Shown here: piece by piece, positions 40,101-50,553 of the stretch | Numbering within the stretch: position 1 is the stretch's first letter | How the letters are laid out: each line of letters begins with the position of its first letter | Source: Montifringilla adamsi | Lineage: Eukaryota; Chordata; Aves; Passeriformes; Passeridae | Reading direction: 5' to 3' | Length of the DNA stretch: 64,000 nucleotides | Assembly (NCBI GenBank): GCA_017590115.1 | Contig: JAGGNK010008559.1 | Span: forward strand, 7,371,888-7,435,887 | Notes under the pieces: model-generated | What the model was told of the DNA's origin: nothing | Database searches by the model: none | The model's input: the letters and a program-made list of their open reading frames with translations, nothing else | Position numbers and translations under genes: made by a program

Positions 40101-41620
40101 AAAGCTGCCAATAGTATAAAATCACTGGTATGCACATCTGATGATGTCCACAAGGTTGTCCCCAGGGAGAAAAATCACTGCCTGCTCCCTGGCTGAGTTC
40201 CAGCAGCTGGGCACATACTCTGCATATCATTTACATATCTTTACATACATCTCTATAGGTATCTTTGTATATCCTGATGTAAAGGAGACAGATTCACTCT
40301 TCACATGCCAAAAGCCCTCCTCATTTTGGAAACTCAGGTTACAGTCTGCAGGGAAGAACATATTGTAGCAGAATGTGGAAACCAACCTCAAGGGGCCCTG
40401 TCAAACTGAATTCAAACTATAAAGGTCTGTGTCAAATAAATATCACAGAATCTCCAGAGACCAAAGAACCTCTTCATTTCTGTCTCAGAGAAAAGGGGTA
40501 AAAGAAGGAGGAGGATACCAAAAGATGCAAGCCTGTGCACTTCCAGAAGGAATGTGAGCCAGCATTGCGTCCTGTGACGGTCTGTGGATTATTTACCACA
40601 GTATAGCTAGCCTTTAAACAACACAAGAGCCTTGGAGTAGAGACATGATGAATATTCTCTCTCAAGTAGGCTACTTGAGCTTTACTCTTGTGGTTTTTGA
40701 AACAAGGAAAAACACTCCAGGAAAGACCAGTGTAAACCGTATCTCAAATTTAAATATTTATATTTTCTATATATTGCACTTGAAATTCAGGCTGCATATA
40801 AACCACAGGTTTTGGAGAGAAATTCAATAGTTATAGTTGGGAAATCACAGAATTTAGTGAACATTGAAGGGCTGTTTCGTATTGTTTAATCTCATCTATA
40901 AAAGAAAAACTGCATGACACTGACTGACAGAGATTATAATGCTTAGGATTAAAGGGAAAGAAGATGATAGGGCTCTTATATTTACTCTTAAGTGAAACTG
41001 CAGCCAAGTGCTCTAAGGAAACACACCGTAAGTCAACTCAGCATCTGCAAGATCAATATAATTCTTTAAGAGGAAAAAGCTCTCTATTTAACTTATTTTT
41101 CTCCCACAGGGGACTGTGTCAGACTGTTGCAGGAAGCAGTAAATTGCAGAGTTTGTGAACTCTGCTCAGGCACAACAAGAAATCATTGTAATTCAAGTGA
41201 TGAAGTCAAAAATATAGCAACCCAGTAGAAAGTAGTTTTCATGTTCTGAATTGCAGCTCAAGTTATGGCCTCAAACTGTGTCAAATAATCCACACTGCTT
41301 GAGACCCAGACCTGCATAGCCTGAAGTACCAAACTGAATATCCAGTCCTTGCAGTCTGTAATGAGTTGAAGAGTAAAAAACACTTTTCTTGTTTCCATGG
41401 AATATTTCAGAACTCCAGGAAAGCTTCCTGATAACAGACCCCTAATCCTGAGTCATGGCTGAATTCACATTCAGTTGGTGTGGGTGTGGCAAAGCTCTTA
41501 ACTCACTCCCACTTTATGCACAGGAAGAGGAGCTGTGGGAGAAAAGCAATATCTGGACAGAGAAAATAACCAAAAAAATGGTGAAATCATCCTGAAGTCA
41601 CATGCACATCATCGTCCTTC
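37131..41620. other. Non-coding; no gene seen
   Basis: AT-rich to mixed sequence. Short frames only, the longest being 119 codons (+ 37146-37505), unrecognised. Includes a short CA run at about 37220 and the pyrimidine-rich duplication at 38862. Confidence 0.65.
38862..38900. repeat. Two-copy tandem duplication, 24-bp period
   Basis: tttttcttaccccct occurs identically at 38862-38876 and 38886-38900 in a pyrimidine-rich patch that continues as gcccccc. Confidence 0.88.
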
Positions 41621-41621
41621 C

Positions 41622-41802
41622 CCAGCAGAGGGACTGGTAACACACTGATGAAGAGGAGTTTGAAGGATAGCATTGAAGGAGAATATGGGATTGCCATTCC
41701 CCCTGGATAGTTGAGATGAGCTTGTTGGAAAAAACGAGATTGTCAATAGGGATTGACAGACTGGATGGAGGCATCACGAGACTGACCAGCAGAGGGGGAA
41801 GG
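41622..41802 (+). promoter_or_regulatory. Pair of tandem CTCF-core-like motifs
   Basis: ccagcagagggactgg (41622-41637) and ccagcagagggggaagg (41786-41802) both match the CTCF core over 11 bases. They have the same orientation and lie 164 bp apart. In both the C expected at position 12 is missing. The second lies directly beside the possible CR1 remnant at 41803. Occupancy cannot be predicted from the core alone. Confidence 0.28.
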
Positions 41803-41848
41803 AAGGGCCTTCACACTAAGGACAAGAAGGACATTGAGGGAAAGGAGA
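41803..41848 (+). repeat. Possible short CR1 ORF2-end fragment
   Basis: The stretch around ggacaagaaggacattgagg resembles the end of CR1 ORF2, where avian copies read near 'gggcccctcactacaagaaggacattgagg' and then continue into a ggagcgtgtcc block. Here gggcc precedes it and a ggagaggt-like block follows, but similarity fades after about 45 bases. Unlike the other two copies it is in + orientation and has no recognisable 3' end, so it would be a deletion remnant. A chance match of this length is possible, so confidence is moderate. Confidence 0.45.
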
Positions 41849-42156
41849 GGTACTCAAAACTATGATCTAGGAGTGCAGTCTTGGCAACCACACTCTGCAG
41901 GAGCTGCTCAAGGGAGGACTGTAGCTGTCCTGCACAAGACACAAGGAAAAATACAGTCAAATATTTCAGCTGGATAACAACTGCACTATCATTGAGTTAA
42001 TGTGAAACAGAACCAGCAAAAGGTACAACACAGGCATAGGTCAAGCTGAAGACAGAACTCAGATTTTGGCTGACAGGTTAGACCATAGCAATATGTACTC
42101 TGATTAAGAAAGGAAATACTCTTCAGCATGGAATTGAGAGAATGCATCATTTGGCC

Positions 42157-42176
42157 TTTTTTTTTTTTTTTTTTTT
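42157..42176. repeat. T20 homopolymer
   Basis: Uninterrupted run of 20 T about 760 bp left of the CR1 fragment at 42941. No retroposon body is recognisable on either side. Confidence 0.95.
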
Positions 42177-42940
42177 AATGTTAGCATGGAGTACTTGATA
42201 GCTGCTGTGAAAATTTCCTGGCATAAACTTAAGTTGCATGATGAATGTCTAAGCCTTACTAAATCATCTTCAGAGAAAAATTAGAGATAATGGTCAAATC
42301 CCTGAGGAATTAGTTGATTTGATTACTTTCTGTATAGTGTCATGATTATAATGTCTGATATCTCAGTGCTACAGGAGGTCAAATGACTGAAAGCAGCTGC
42401 TGCCTGCTTCCCCATGAATGTGGAAATCCTCCCTTTGCCATAGACTTAACTTCCCAGTTCTTGCTGTGAAGCTAACTGAGCTGGCCAGAAGACAAGAATT
42501 CCTCACGAAAAACACTGAGGTTTTGGCTTTTGCCATTCAGATGAAAAAAGAAGGGATTTCAAAATATTCACCACAGGGAGAAGAATGTCTGTGAATTACT
42601 CCAGAGAAGCATTGAAAGCACTTGTCTAATGGTGATTCAAGTTTGCTCTCCTCAACTTCTGTAGCTGACTTTTCAAAGAGGGGAAAACATCCAAATCTTG
42701 CCTTTGGATTCAGCTGTTCCTCTGAAAAAAAACTAAAATAGGAGGCTGAATGTTTCCTTCTCTTTTAATGAGAGGTCATTATCTACGCATTCCCAAGATA
42801 AACTATGGGAAACATACAGCAGGGTGATTTCCAGCTGAATCACTGAGGATGAAAGATGATGAGAAAAGTTTTTGTATTTAGTGTACAAAGCATAACATCA
42901 GCTAAAGGCTGCACAAACTGCCAAGTGACTCAATACCAGA

Positions 42941-43046
42941 CATAGAATAATTTAGGTTGGAAAAGACCTCTCAGACCGTCGAGTACAACTGTTAACACTA
43001 CACTGCCAAGTCCAGCACTAAGCCATGTCCCCAAGTGCCACATATT
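42941..43046 (-). repeat. CR1 LINE 3'-end fragment
   Basis: The + strand begins with catagaat, the reverse complement of the ATTCTATG-type octamer that ends CR1 elements. It continues with a ttaggttggaaaagacct stretch and then the segment on the CR1 3' untranslated region that reads close to 'accgttaacactgccaagtcc', with an 'aagccatgtccc' stretch after it. This is recalled avian CR1 consensus, so the element lies on the minus strand with its 3' end at the left. Recognisable similarity stops near 43046, leaving about 105 bp, a typical heavily 5'-truncated copy. Several substitutions against the remembered consensus suggest an old insertion. Reverse transcriptase coding sequence is absent. Subfamily cannot be assigned by eye. 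Confidence 0.88.
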
Positions 43047-45323
43047 AAGGCACAAGTAGCCACTGAATACAAACATGCCATCTACAAATGCCAGGGAAGC
43101 TGAGGTAGGAGCAGGACACCCAAATGCCACATGGTCGCCAAGTTAGCAGATAGCACTGTGCTGGCACCTTCTGTAACTTGGTATTTAGCTCATGCTGCTG
43201 AGTAGGGGCTGAAACCAATCATTTTCTGGTTCATCTGCCTTGAGTCGCTACAGCTGGTGGTCCAGAAGAAAATGACTCTGAAATTAATCTGCAGCATCTC
43301 ATAATAAAGGTTTCCGTTATGCAGCAAGGAGTGTCCCAGGGCTAGCCCTGCCCAGTGCTCTGAGAGACTCTCAGGAATGTGCAGGAGGAGGAGAAACTTT
43401 CCATCTAAATACCTTCTGAATGCTTTCATGCTTTGCATCTTCCTCCCTTCCTTTTCCCAGCCACTCTGTTCTCAGTGCAATTGACACTCTCCAGTGAAAC
43501 TTGCTTAGTTGCCTGAATATTTTTATAGACATATTAGATGTTTTCCTGTTTAATTCCATCTTTGGAGACATATGCTTTAAAAATGAGGTTGCTTTTTTTC
43601 ACTATACACCTAACTGGCTAATTTCTGCACACTGTTTAAGTCCAGGACATAGAATAATATATGTGGTTTTATAAGGTTACATAAAAGTTATAAATGCCCT
43701 ATGTAAGTATTTGACTTGTTCACAGTCAATGAGAACTGTTTGTACACGTAAGGCAAGCAAGATTTATCCTGTAATGGGTAATCCTTTCTTCATTTAATAA
43801 ATAATCCTTTATTTACTTTTCCTCGGTTCTCAAAGTCAGTCTTCAGAACCTAAAAAAAACAACCCATGACCTCATTACCTTCTCCCCTCATGGTGCTGGA
43901 AGCCTAGGGATGACTGAGCTTATGTTAACATGCTTGCAAGTAACCATTCAGCCTTTTCTTCCCCTCTGCTTTGAAGCAGCCTTTCCTATGAAGGCCATTC
44001 TGAGAACTGCCATGATGTTCCATAACACAAAAACCTCATGGGGCAGGATTGAAGGGGAAAAAAATTAATTTCAAAACCAAGCATGAATTCTAGGATTAAT
44101 TGTCAGGACTACCACTTGGTGTTTGTGTTTCACAGAGTCTTTGGTTTAGTGTGACTTAAAGTCTTTCTGATTTCAAAGTTTGAAACCTCCCTGCTGCATG
44201 TCAGCACCATTTCCTAATCAGCTCCTTCAGCTTTGAGAAGTCTGCTGTAAAGTGAAAGAAATTCTGCCTGGACTAAAAGATTTCCTATCCAGATGAAAGC
44301 CTCTAAAACAAAGCAACAGCACTTTGCAATATGTCATCATAAATATTGACATGATTTATTTCAAAGCGCTTACTAAAATTAGGCTTCTAATCCCATGCTG
44401 AAGCATTTAAATCAATGTCAACCTTTTCCAAAATGGCAAGTATTCAACCAGTATCCCCTGAAATATATGGTGGTTTTGGTGACCAGCACTTTTGGATGTC
44501 AGGCTATTAATTTATGCAGCTATATTTCAGCAACCAATTTTGCTTGACCCATATTTCAAAGATGTCTTATAAAAGCTGGAGAAGGAAGAATTTTTAATCC
44601 TGGCAACACTACAGCAGTTACTATCAAATAGGCCTTGATTTAGTAATAATGTTGTTGTGAAACAGATCATAAGACAATGTTTTTTAAAATGGGACGAAAT
44701 AACTCAAAGTCCCTTTTCTTTTTGGTAAACTATGTACAGTGCTGCCTGTATTCCAGTTCCTGTGGCATGCTTCCTACCATCTGTTTTCCATTTTTCTTTA
44801 ATTTCCATTAATGCCCTTTGGCCTATTCACTGTGTTCAGAAGAAAACAGTAATTAAAACTGACATTATCTCTTTTGCCTTTTCCAGACTACATAAATTGA
44901 CGACATCTTTTTTTTTTTTAATGTCCCTATAAGTTGTCTTGTATCTTTTACTACAAGATCAATCTTACTGTTATTTTTTGAGGATCTTAAGAGCTGTCAA
45001 GTAGTGACCAGCTACACGCTCTCGTTGACCACAGTAATGAAGAGGTTTGATTTTCACTGCATCTGATTTCCATCATTTCATTAGCACAGGTTTCAGGGAA
45101 TATCCTTCTCCTTGCTAGGCTGCAAAAATTATCTGTAAGAATACAGAGTAATATAAGACTTACACTGTATTCACAGCAAGCTCCTCACACTGTCAATGAC
45201 CACATGAGGTGAAATTCAGCATGTGCATCATTTTTGTCTCACAAGCTCAGAACAACTCTTTGTTTTCCCTCACACCTACAGACAAAAATATCATCTCATT
45301 GCTCAGTATAAATGGTACTTTTT

Positions 45324-45338
45324 AAAAAAAAAAAAAAA
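45324..45338. repeat. A15 homopolymer
   Basis: Run of 15 A preceded by tttt. It splits an otherwise unremarkable open frame, which therefore contains an artefactual lysine run. Confidence 0.93.
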
Positions 45339-45882
45339 GAAAGCTGTTGACCTTTTAAACTTTTGTACACTGAAAAGTACAATCGTCTTGAGTAATCCTG
45401 GAGCTGCTTTTACCAAAATCAAGCCATATTTCATGACAATGGCATCAGAACCCTGAAATACAGCCTCTCCTTGACACTGGAGTTGTGTTATGACCACAGT
45501 CTTGTGTTCTGTGGCTGCCTTTTTGGGAGTCGTATATGTGAAATTTGACTTTTATATATAAATCACCTCTAGGGAAAGGGAAATTGGGCTTTTAAAATAA
45601 TATATATGAACTCCTAATTATTTCCTCAGTAAATACTATCTTTCAATAGCTCTAGATAACACACAGATACAATACACAGCACACATGACATGTGTTTGCT
45701 GTTCACCAAAGAGTTAACTGAAAACACCTGGAAGATGATGCCCTCATACCAGCCTTAATAAAAGATAAACAGAAATTTAGAATTCAGATGTTAGTGCTGC
45801 AAATACATATTAAAGATTTGCCTCTTAATTCAAGCATTTCTGTGTGCCACAAAATACTTCAGAATCCATAAAGTGCCACAGG

Positions 45883-45898
45883 AAAAAAAAAAAAAAAA
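45883..45898. repeat. A16 homopolymer
   Basis: Run of 16 A in AT-rich sequence. No upstream polyadenylation signal was seen. Confidence 0.93.
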
Positions 45899-46154
45899 GA
45901 CATGGTGACATAAAAAGGAAGTACAAAAATTATATTAAAATAATATTAAAGAGAAAATGCTGTGCTATGTAATGCTCCTGTCATTAATGGAGTCATTCTT
46001 AGAGAATTATACACACTCTATATGCATGAATATGTGTCTTCTTATTGATTTTGTATATTTGCTTTGTATTTTACACACATTACCACAGTATATGGTAATG
46101 GATTCAGTGCCCTCCTCAATCTCATTTTCCTTTAGCAAAATAAACTTTTTTTAC

Positions 46155-46202
46155 ATTTATGAAAAAACAAAACAAATACAAACAACAAACCCCACAAAAC
46201 AG
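46155..46202. repeat. A-rich low-complexity (AAAC-like) stretch
   Basis: Irregular aaaac/aaac/caaa units rich in A and C follow an AT-rich segment. It has no strict period. Confidence 0.6.
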
Positions 46203-47499
46203 GTTGAACAGATCAAGCTGTAATGCCATTTCTTTAATCCTCTGCACTGATTTCAGACAGCTGGATAGAAAAACTAGCGCATTTTAAAACACAGAGATTT
46301 GCTGTACTTCAGTTCAGCACAGTGTAACTGTTGTTGGCAGGAACAAGAGACAGCTTGGTTGAAAACATAAGGATAAAAACCAGCACTGGGTTTGGGACTG
46401 GAGTCTTCACATGTCTGATGGAAATACTGACTTCAGTGGAACGGCTACAACACTCAAAGCACCACACACCAGTGAGTTCTGTGCCAAAGATATAATTACC
46501 AAAACCAGTGTAATCAAATATTCTAAAAGAAGTAATTATTTTTTAAAAATTTAATACAAGCCTACTATGTCCAGTTTCCCAGTATAGAGGTAAGGATATT
46601 ATTTTTTGCAGTCTTCTGTGTTACAGGTGGTCCTAAAGTCACTTGATACTCATTATTTGCCATTTCTGAAACGTCATGAAAACCTATCAATACTAATGTT
46701 TACTTTTGAAAAAGCTTCATGCATGTTTTGAAAGGGTTTTTTTTCTAGTTACTGGATAGTGAACTGTGAAACAAAATTCATCTTCAGTGTAGAGCATGAG
46801 GAGCTTTTCAGCTTGCTAAAAAAAAGGGGGCTTTTCTTTGGTCCATCTCACAAAATCCTTTTCAGAAGCCTAAAGAGAAATATTTAGCTCCTGGAACCAA
46901 GTTCCTTATTTCCACATTTATCCTGTTGCCCAAAGTAATATCCTTTGTATATTTCATCTTTCCTCCTACTTATTCAAGGATACAGTGGACAACATTGATA
47001 TCTCCACTCTGATTAAAGCAGAGAGTGAATTCCCTTCAAACATGAATTAGTGCTACACAGAATGAGGATGTATTTAACTTCCTAGAAATGCAGCTTGTTT
47101 CTGCAATATTCATTGCATCCAGATCAATAAATCATTCAAATCCTGTGGGACTCCAACTTCCCAAGGTGCAGAGGTCAAGCTAGAGGAACTAGCAAATATC
47201 AGTTTCACACAGATGTGCAACTAGAACATCGGTTTGTGTCTTCTTTGCCTATTAAGGTGTTTGTTCTGTTAATTGTAGGCAAAACATAAGTAGACATAGT
47301 GGTTTTGTTTTTGTTCGACACGGGGAACTTTGCATCCTATATTCAACTTAAACAAGCTGTCAACACAGCTCTTAGTCACCGCTGTATTTTTCATAGGGTG
47401 TGTCAAACTAGGTAAAATTTTTGGCCCACAGCAGCTCCTTACCCTGAAAATACTTCGCTACAAAGAAAAGTGGAGACTTGTCAGCTCCCTGAATAACCT

Positions 47500-47534
47500 T
47501 TTTTGTTTTTTGTTTTTTTTTTTTTTTTTTTTTT
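47500..47534. repeat. T-rich tract ending in T22
   Basis: Two T runs separated by single G residues lead into an uninterrupted run of 22 T (47513-47534). It could serve as a polypyrimidine tract, but the bases after it are ggtaag rather than a CAG, so no acceptor is called. Confidence 0.93.
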
Positions 47535-49215
47535 GGTAAGTTTAAATCCACTAAGTTCCTGTTCTGTAGCAATAAAGGGTAAGTTGGTGGGATTTTATAT
47601 GGGAGTTGATTTCATAGGAGTGAAGCTAAACAGCATAATTTGATCTGTCTGAGCTGCCAGCCTCAAACACCTACTGTTTGTGCTCAGCTCTGAGTTTGGG
47701 AGCAGTTTGCACATTCTCATCAGAACGTTTGCACCCTGCCAGCATTTGCATCACACAAAGTGGAAAGAAAGCTCTGTAAATGAAACACTATCCACGGTGG
47801 TAGGAGCCTGGCAAGTGCAGCCAAGGCCTCTGAATCTACTCATGCAGCAAAAATATTTGCAGCACGGAGGTATTTCGAGGCAGAGGAAGCAACACAAGTG
47901 GAACACCAGACCCAGAGTCCAGAGTCCTCTCCAAACTGCTGTTTACTCATAAGAGGATCTTGGCATGCTCTTTAAGCTGCCGTTGTCTCCGTTCCTCTGT
48001 CCATCTCTGCAAAACCAGTTAAGATCCAGAGATGAGAACCAGTTTTTCTAAGTGCTGAGCTCATTATTTTTGCTCCTTTGGGGGCAAAACTCCCTTACTA
48101 AAGAGGATTAAGATACCAATTGTCACTTATTAGAGCTAACAACGCACAAACTTCACAAATTCATGTGCTTTTGCTACCTCTGTTGTTGACAAATAACAGC
48201 AGTCTTTCAAAAGGATACATAGTCCAGCTCTTTGAATTGAAAAGCAGAACTTGCACGGCTTTCTTGCATTAATGCTGACCTCAGGTGACCAAGGCAACAA
48301 CACATCCTCCTCCCTCTGGTATCACTACCCACTTGGGAAGGTACCAGACTGACAGAATCTTTGTTTGCCAAGAGCAGACCTATAAATTATCTTCTCCTTC
48401 ACCTGCTCTCTTAAAAGTATAAGTATTATTTTTCAACCAATTATTTCTCAAACGCATAATCATTAGAAATGTCAGTAAAATAATAACTCGAGGGTGCTTC
48501 CTGTTAAATTTCTTAATAACCACATCCTCTGCTAATAAACACCTAGGCCTTTGGCCTCAAGTTTATTTAGCCCAGGATATGGGTATTATTACCTCATTAA
48601 GAGGAAACACCCTCAAGATATTATTTAAGTACCTCCAGAAGGAAAAACAACTGAATGAAAAGGATGTATAGGCCAGCTGTTTAAAATTCACTGGGTAAGG
48701 CAATTTTATGTGTAAGTCACCAAAAACTGGGTTTACACTGGATAAAGAGATACTTATTTCTAACATGATAGCATGCAGTTGCCTGTGTGTTTGCAGGAAG
48801 AAGCTGAAGGTATAGGAAAGTTAAGGAAAGGCCCTGATTTAAATTTCCTGGGCACTGAGCATTTAGCAATACAATGATAATTACTGGCTTTAATATATTC
48901 CATTTCCGCTGTTATGTTGGCAAATGTTGGTGACACTTGGCTTGACTTTTCCACTTCAGAAAAGGCAACTTTTAAATTAAATGTGATGAAACTGTTCCTA
49001 TAGCACCATTTCATCAGCTCATTGTACTTTAATCTCAGCATGTGGGAAAATTTTCATAGACTCCACAGCTGGGATATTAAGCATTAACGTATCGTTTTGC
49101 CTGGAAACCAACTTAAAATAAATCCTTAGCTTTGTTTACAGGAACAATTTATATCTTTAAATAGTGTAGGATCTTTTCATATATTACTAGACAGGCATGT
49201 TTTTTCAAAAAAGAA

Positions 49216-49250
49216 GTGTGTATATATATATATGTACGTATATATACACA
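49216..49250. repeat. 35-bp alternating purine-pyrimidine tract
   Basis: A gtgtg start, a long TA run, a central gtacgta and a terminal tatatacaca give 35 consecutive alternating purine-pyrimidine bases. The tract is also an imperfect palindrome. It is a simple-repeat derivative with clear non-B DNA potential. Confidence 0.9.
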
Positions 49251-50325
49251 ATTTCTTTTTAATTTAATGATGAAACAGCAATGATGTTTGACAATTATAT
49301 GAACAATTAGTCCAAGTGTTAGATATGTCCATCAAAAACAAAATATTATAATTATTTTCAATGCATATCATGGCAATATTCCAGTGGAAGCAGAGACAGG
49401 ACAGAGGCTCCCACTTCACTTGGCTGAGACCCCAAAAAAGATGGGAGAGACTGATGACTGTGCCTGCCCAGTTTAAGGAGGGATTAGGGACTGATAACTA
49501 TCCTGGCACACAAAAAAATATCACCAAAGTAGCTATTAAGGAGGAGAACAATGGGGGTTCAGTACAGGGAAAAGAGCTGGCAAACCCTGGAGCTCTGAAC
49601 TTTTCCTAACCTTACCCACCAGTGTTTATGGCATTAGGGCCTTAACTTTCACAGGCCACATCCCCATCTTCCTCAGTGTTCTTCTCCAGAGCCACACAGC
49701 CAGTTTGGTGACTCCATTATCTGTGCACAGAATATGACCTCAGGCAAAGAGTATTCAGAGAAACCCACTTTAAACCACAGGTCCTGCAATAATGCAAGTG
49801 GTGAGCAGAGTAAAAATATCATTTTTGAAGAGTACAGAAGTGTGGGGTAGAGAATGTCTGTATACATCAAAACAAAAAAATCTTTTTTATAGCACCTGCC
49901 TCTCCAGCACCTGCCTTCATTTCTCCCCTAACCCCCCCAAGAGGAGATTTCTGTAAATAAAACAATTTTGTTTCAATCTGTATATACAGCAGTGTGGATT
50001 GTGATTACTGAAGCAGTTTACAAAGTCAGGCAGTGCAAGAGAAGCCCAAATAATCCTCTTTGTTGACTGGCAACCTTTGATCAGAGGAGGTTGCAGGCTA
50101 CCTTTGATGCAATTACTCCACAGAAATATCACGTATTTTATATATGCTCACATACCAAGATAAAAACAGTAAACAGGCATCATCTGGAAAGAAAATCTTG
50201 GAAAAGCAGCAAGAAATCATTAAAAGTAGAAGGAAGACCCACCTGAATGCACTGAAACTCTGAACTCAGGAATTCATAAGACTGACCTAAGTGAGCCCAG
50301 AGGACAAGCCTGACCACAGACTCAT

Positions 50326-50553
50326 ATAGGGGACCTTAAAGTCCATCTCATTCCACCCCCTGCCATAGGCAGGGACACCTTCCACTGTCCCAGGCTGCTC
50401 CACTTCCAGGGATGGGACATGCACAACTCCTCTGGGCAACCTGTTTCAGTGTCTCACCACCATCAACATGGAAGAATTTCTTTCTAACATCTAATATAAA
50501 CCTACTCTTTTTCAGTTTGAAGCCATTCCCCTTGTCCTGTCACTACATGCATC
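50326..50553 (-). repeat. CR1 LINE 3'-end fragment with internal deletion
   Basis: The + strand reads ggaccttaaagtccatctca, then ccccctgccataggcaggga and caccttccactgtcccagg, and later a ctctgggcaacctgtttcag segment. It ends in ccttgtcctgtcactacatg. These blocks follow, in order, the reverse complement of the avian CR1 3' region, so the element is on the minus strand. Between the 'caggctgctc' and 'ttccagggatggg' blocks about 35 bases expected from the consensus are missing, indicating an internal deletion. The copy is about 230 bp, 5'-truncated and non-coding. With the copy at 42941 it is the best evidence for an avian genome. Confidence 0.93.

Larger units (their letters stand above)
43047..49215. 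other. Non-coding; no gene seen
   Basis: AT-rich sequence with several A and T homopolymers. No exon, RNA gene or further CR1 copy was recognised. A CpG-containing stretch at 47310-47420 is compositionally more complex than its neighbours, but its frame is unrecognised. Confidence 0.65.

Noticed and set aside
47500..47540. T-rich tract followed by ggtaag as a splice site
   Set aside because: No CAG acceptor follows the tract. The gtaag donor-like word has no exon upstream, because the sequence before it is the T tract.
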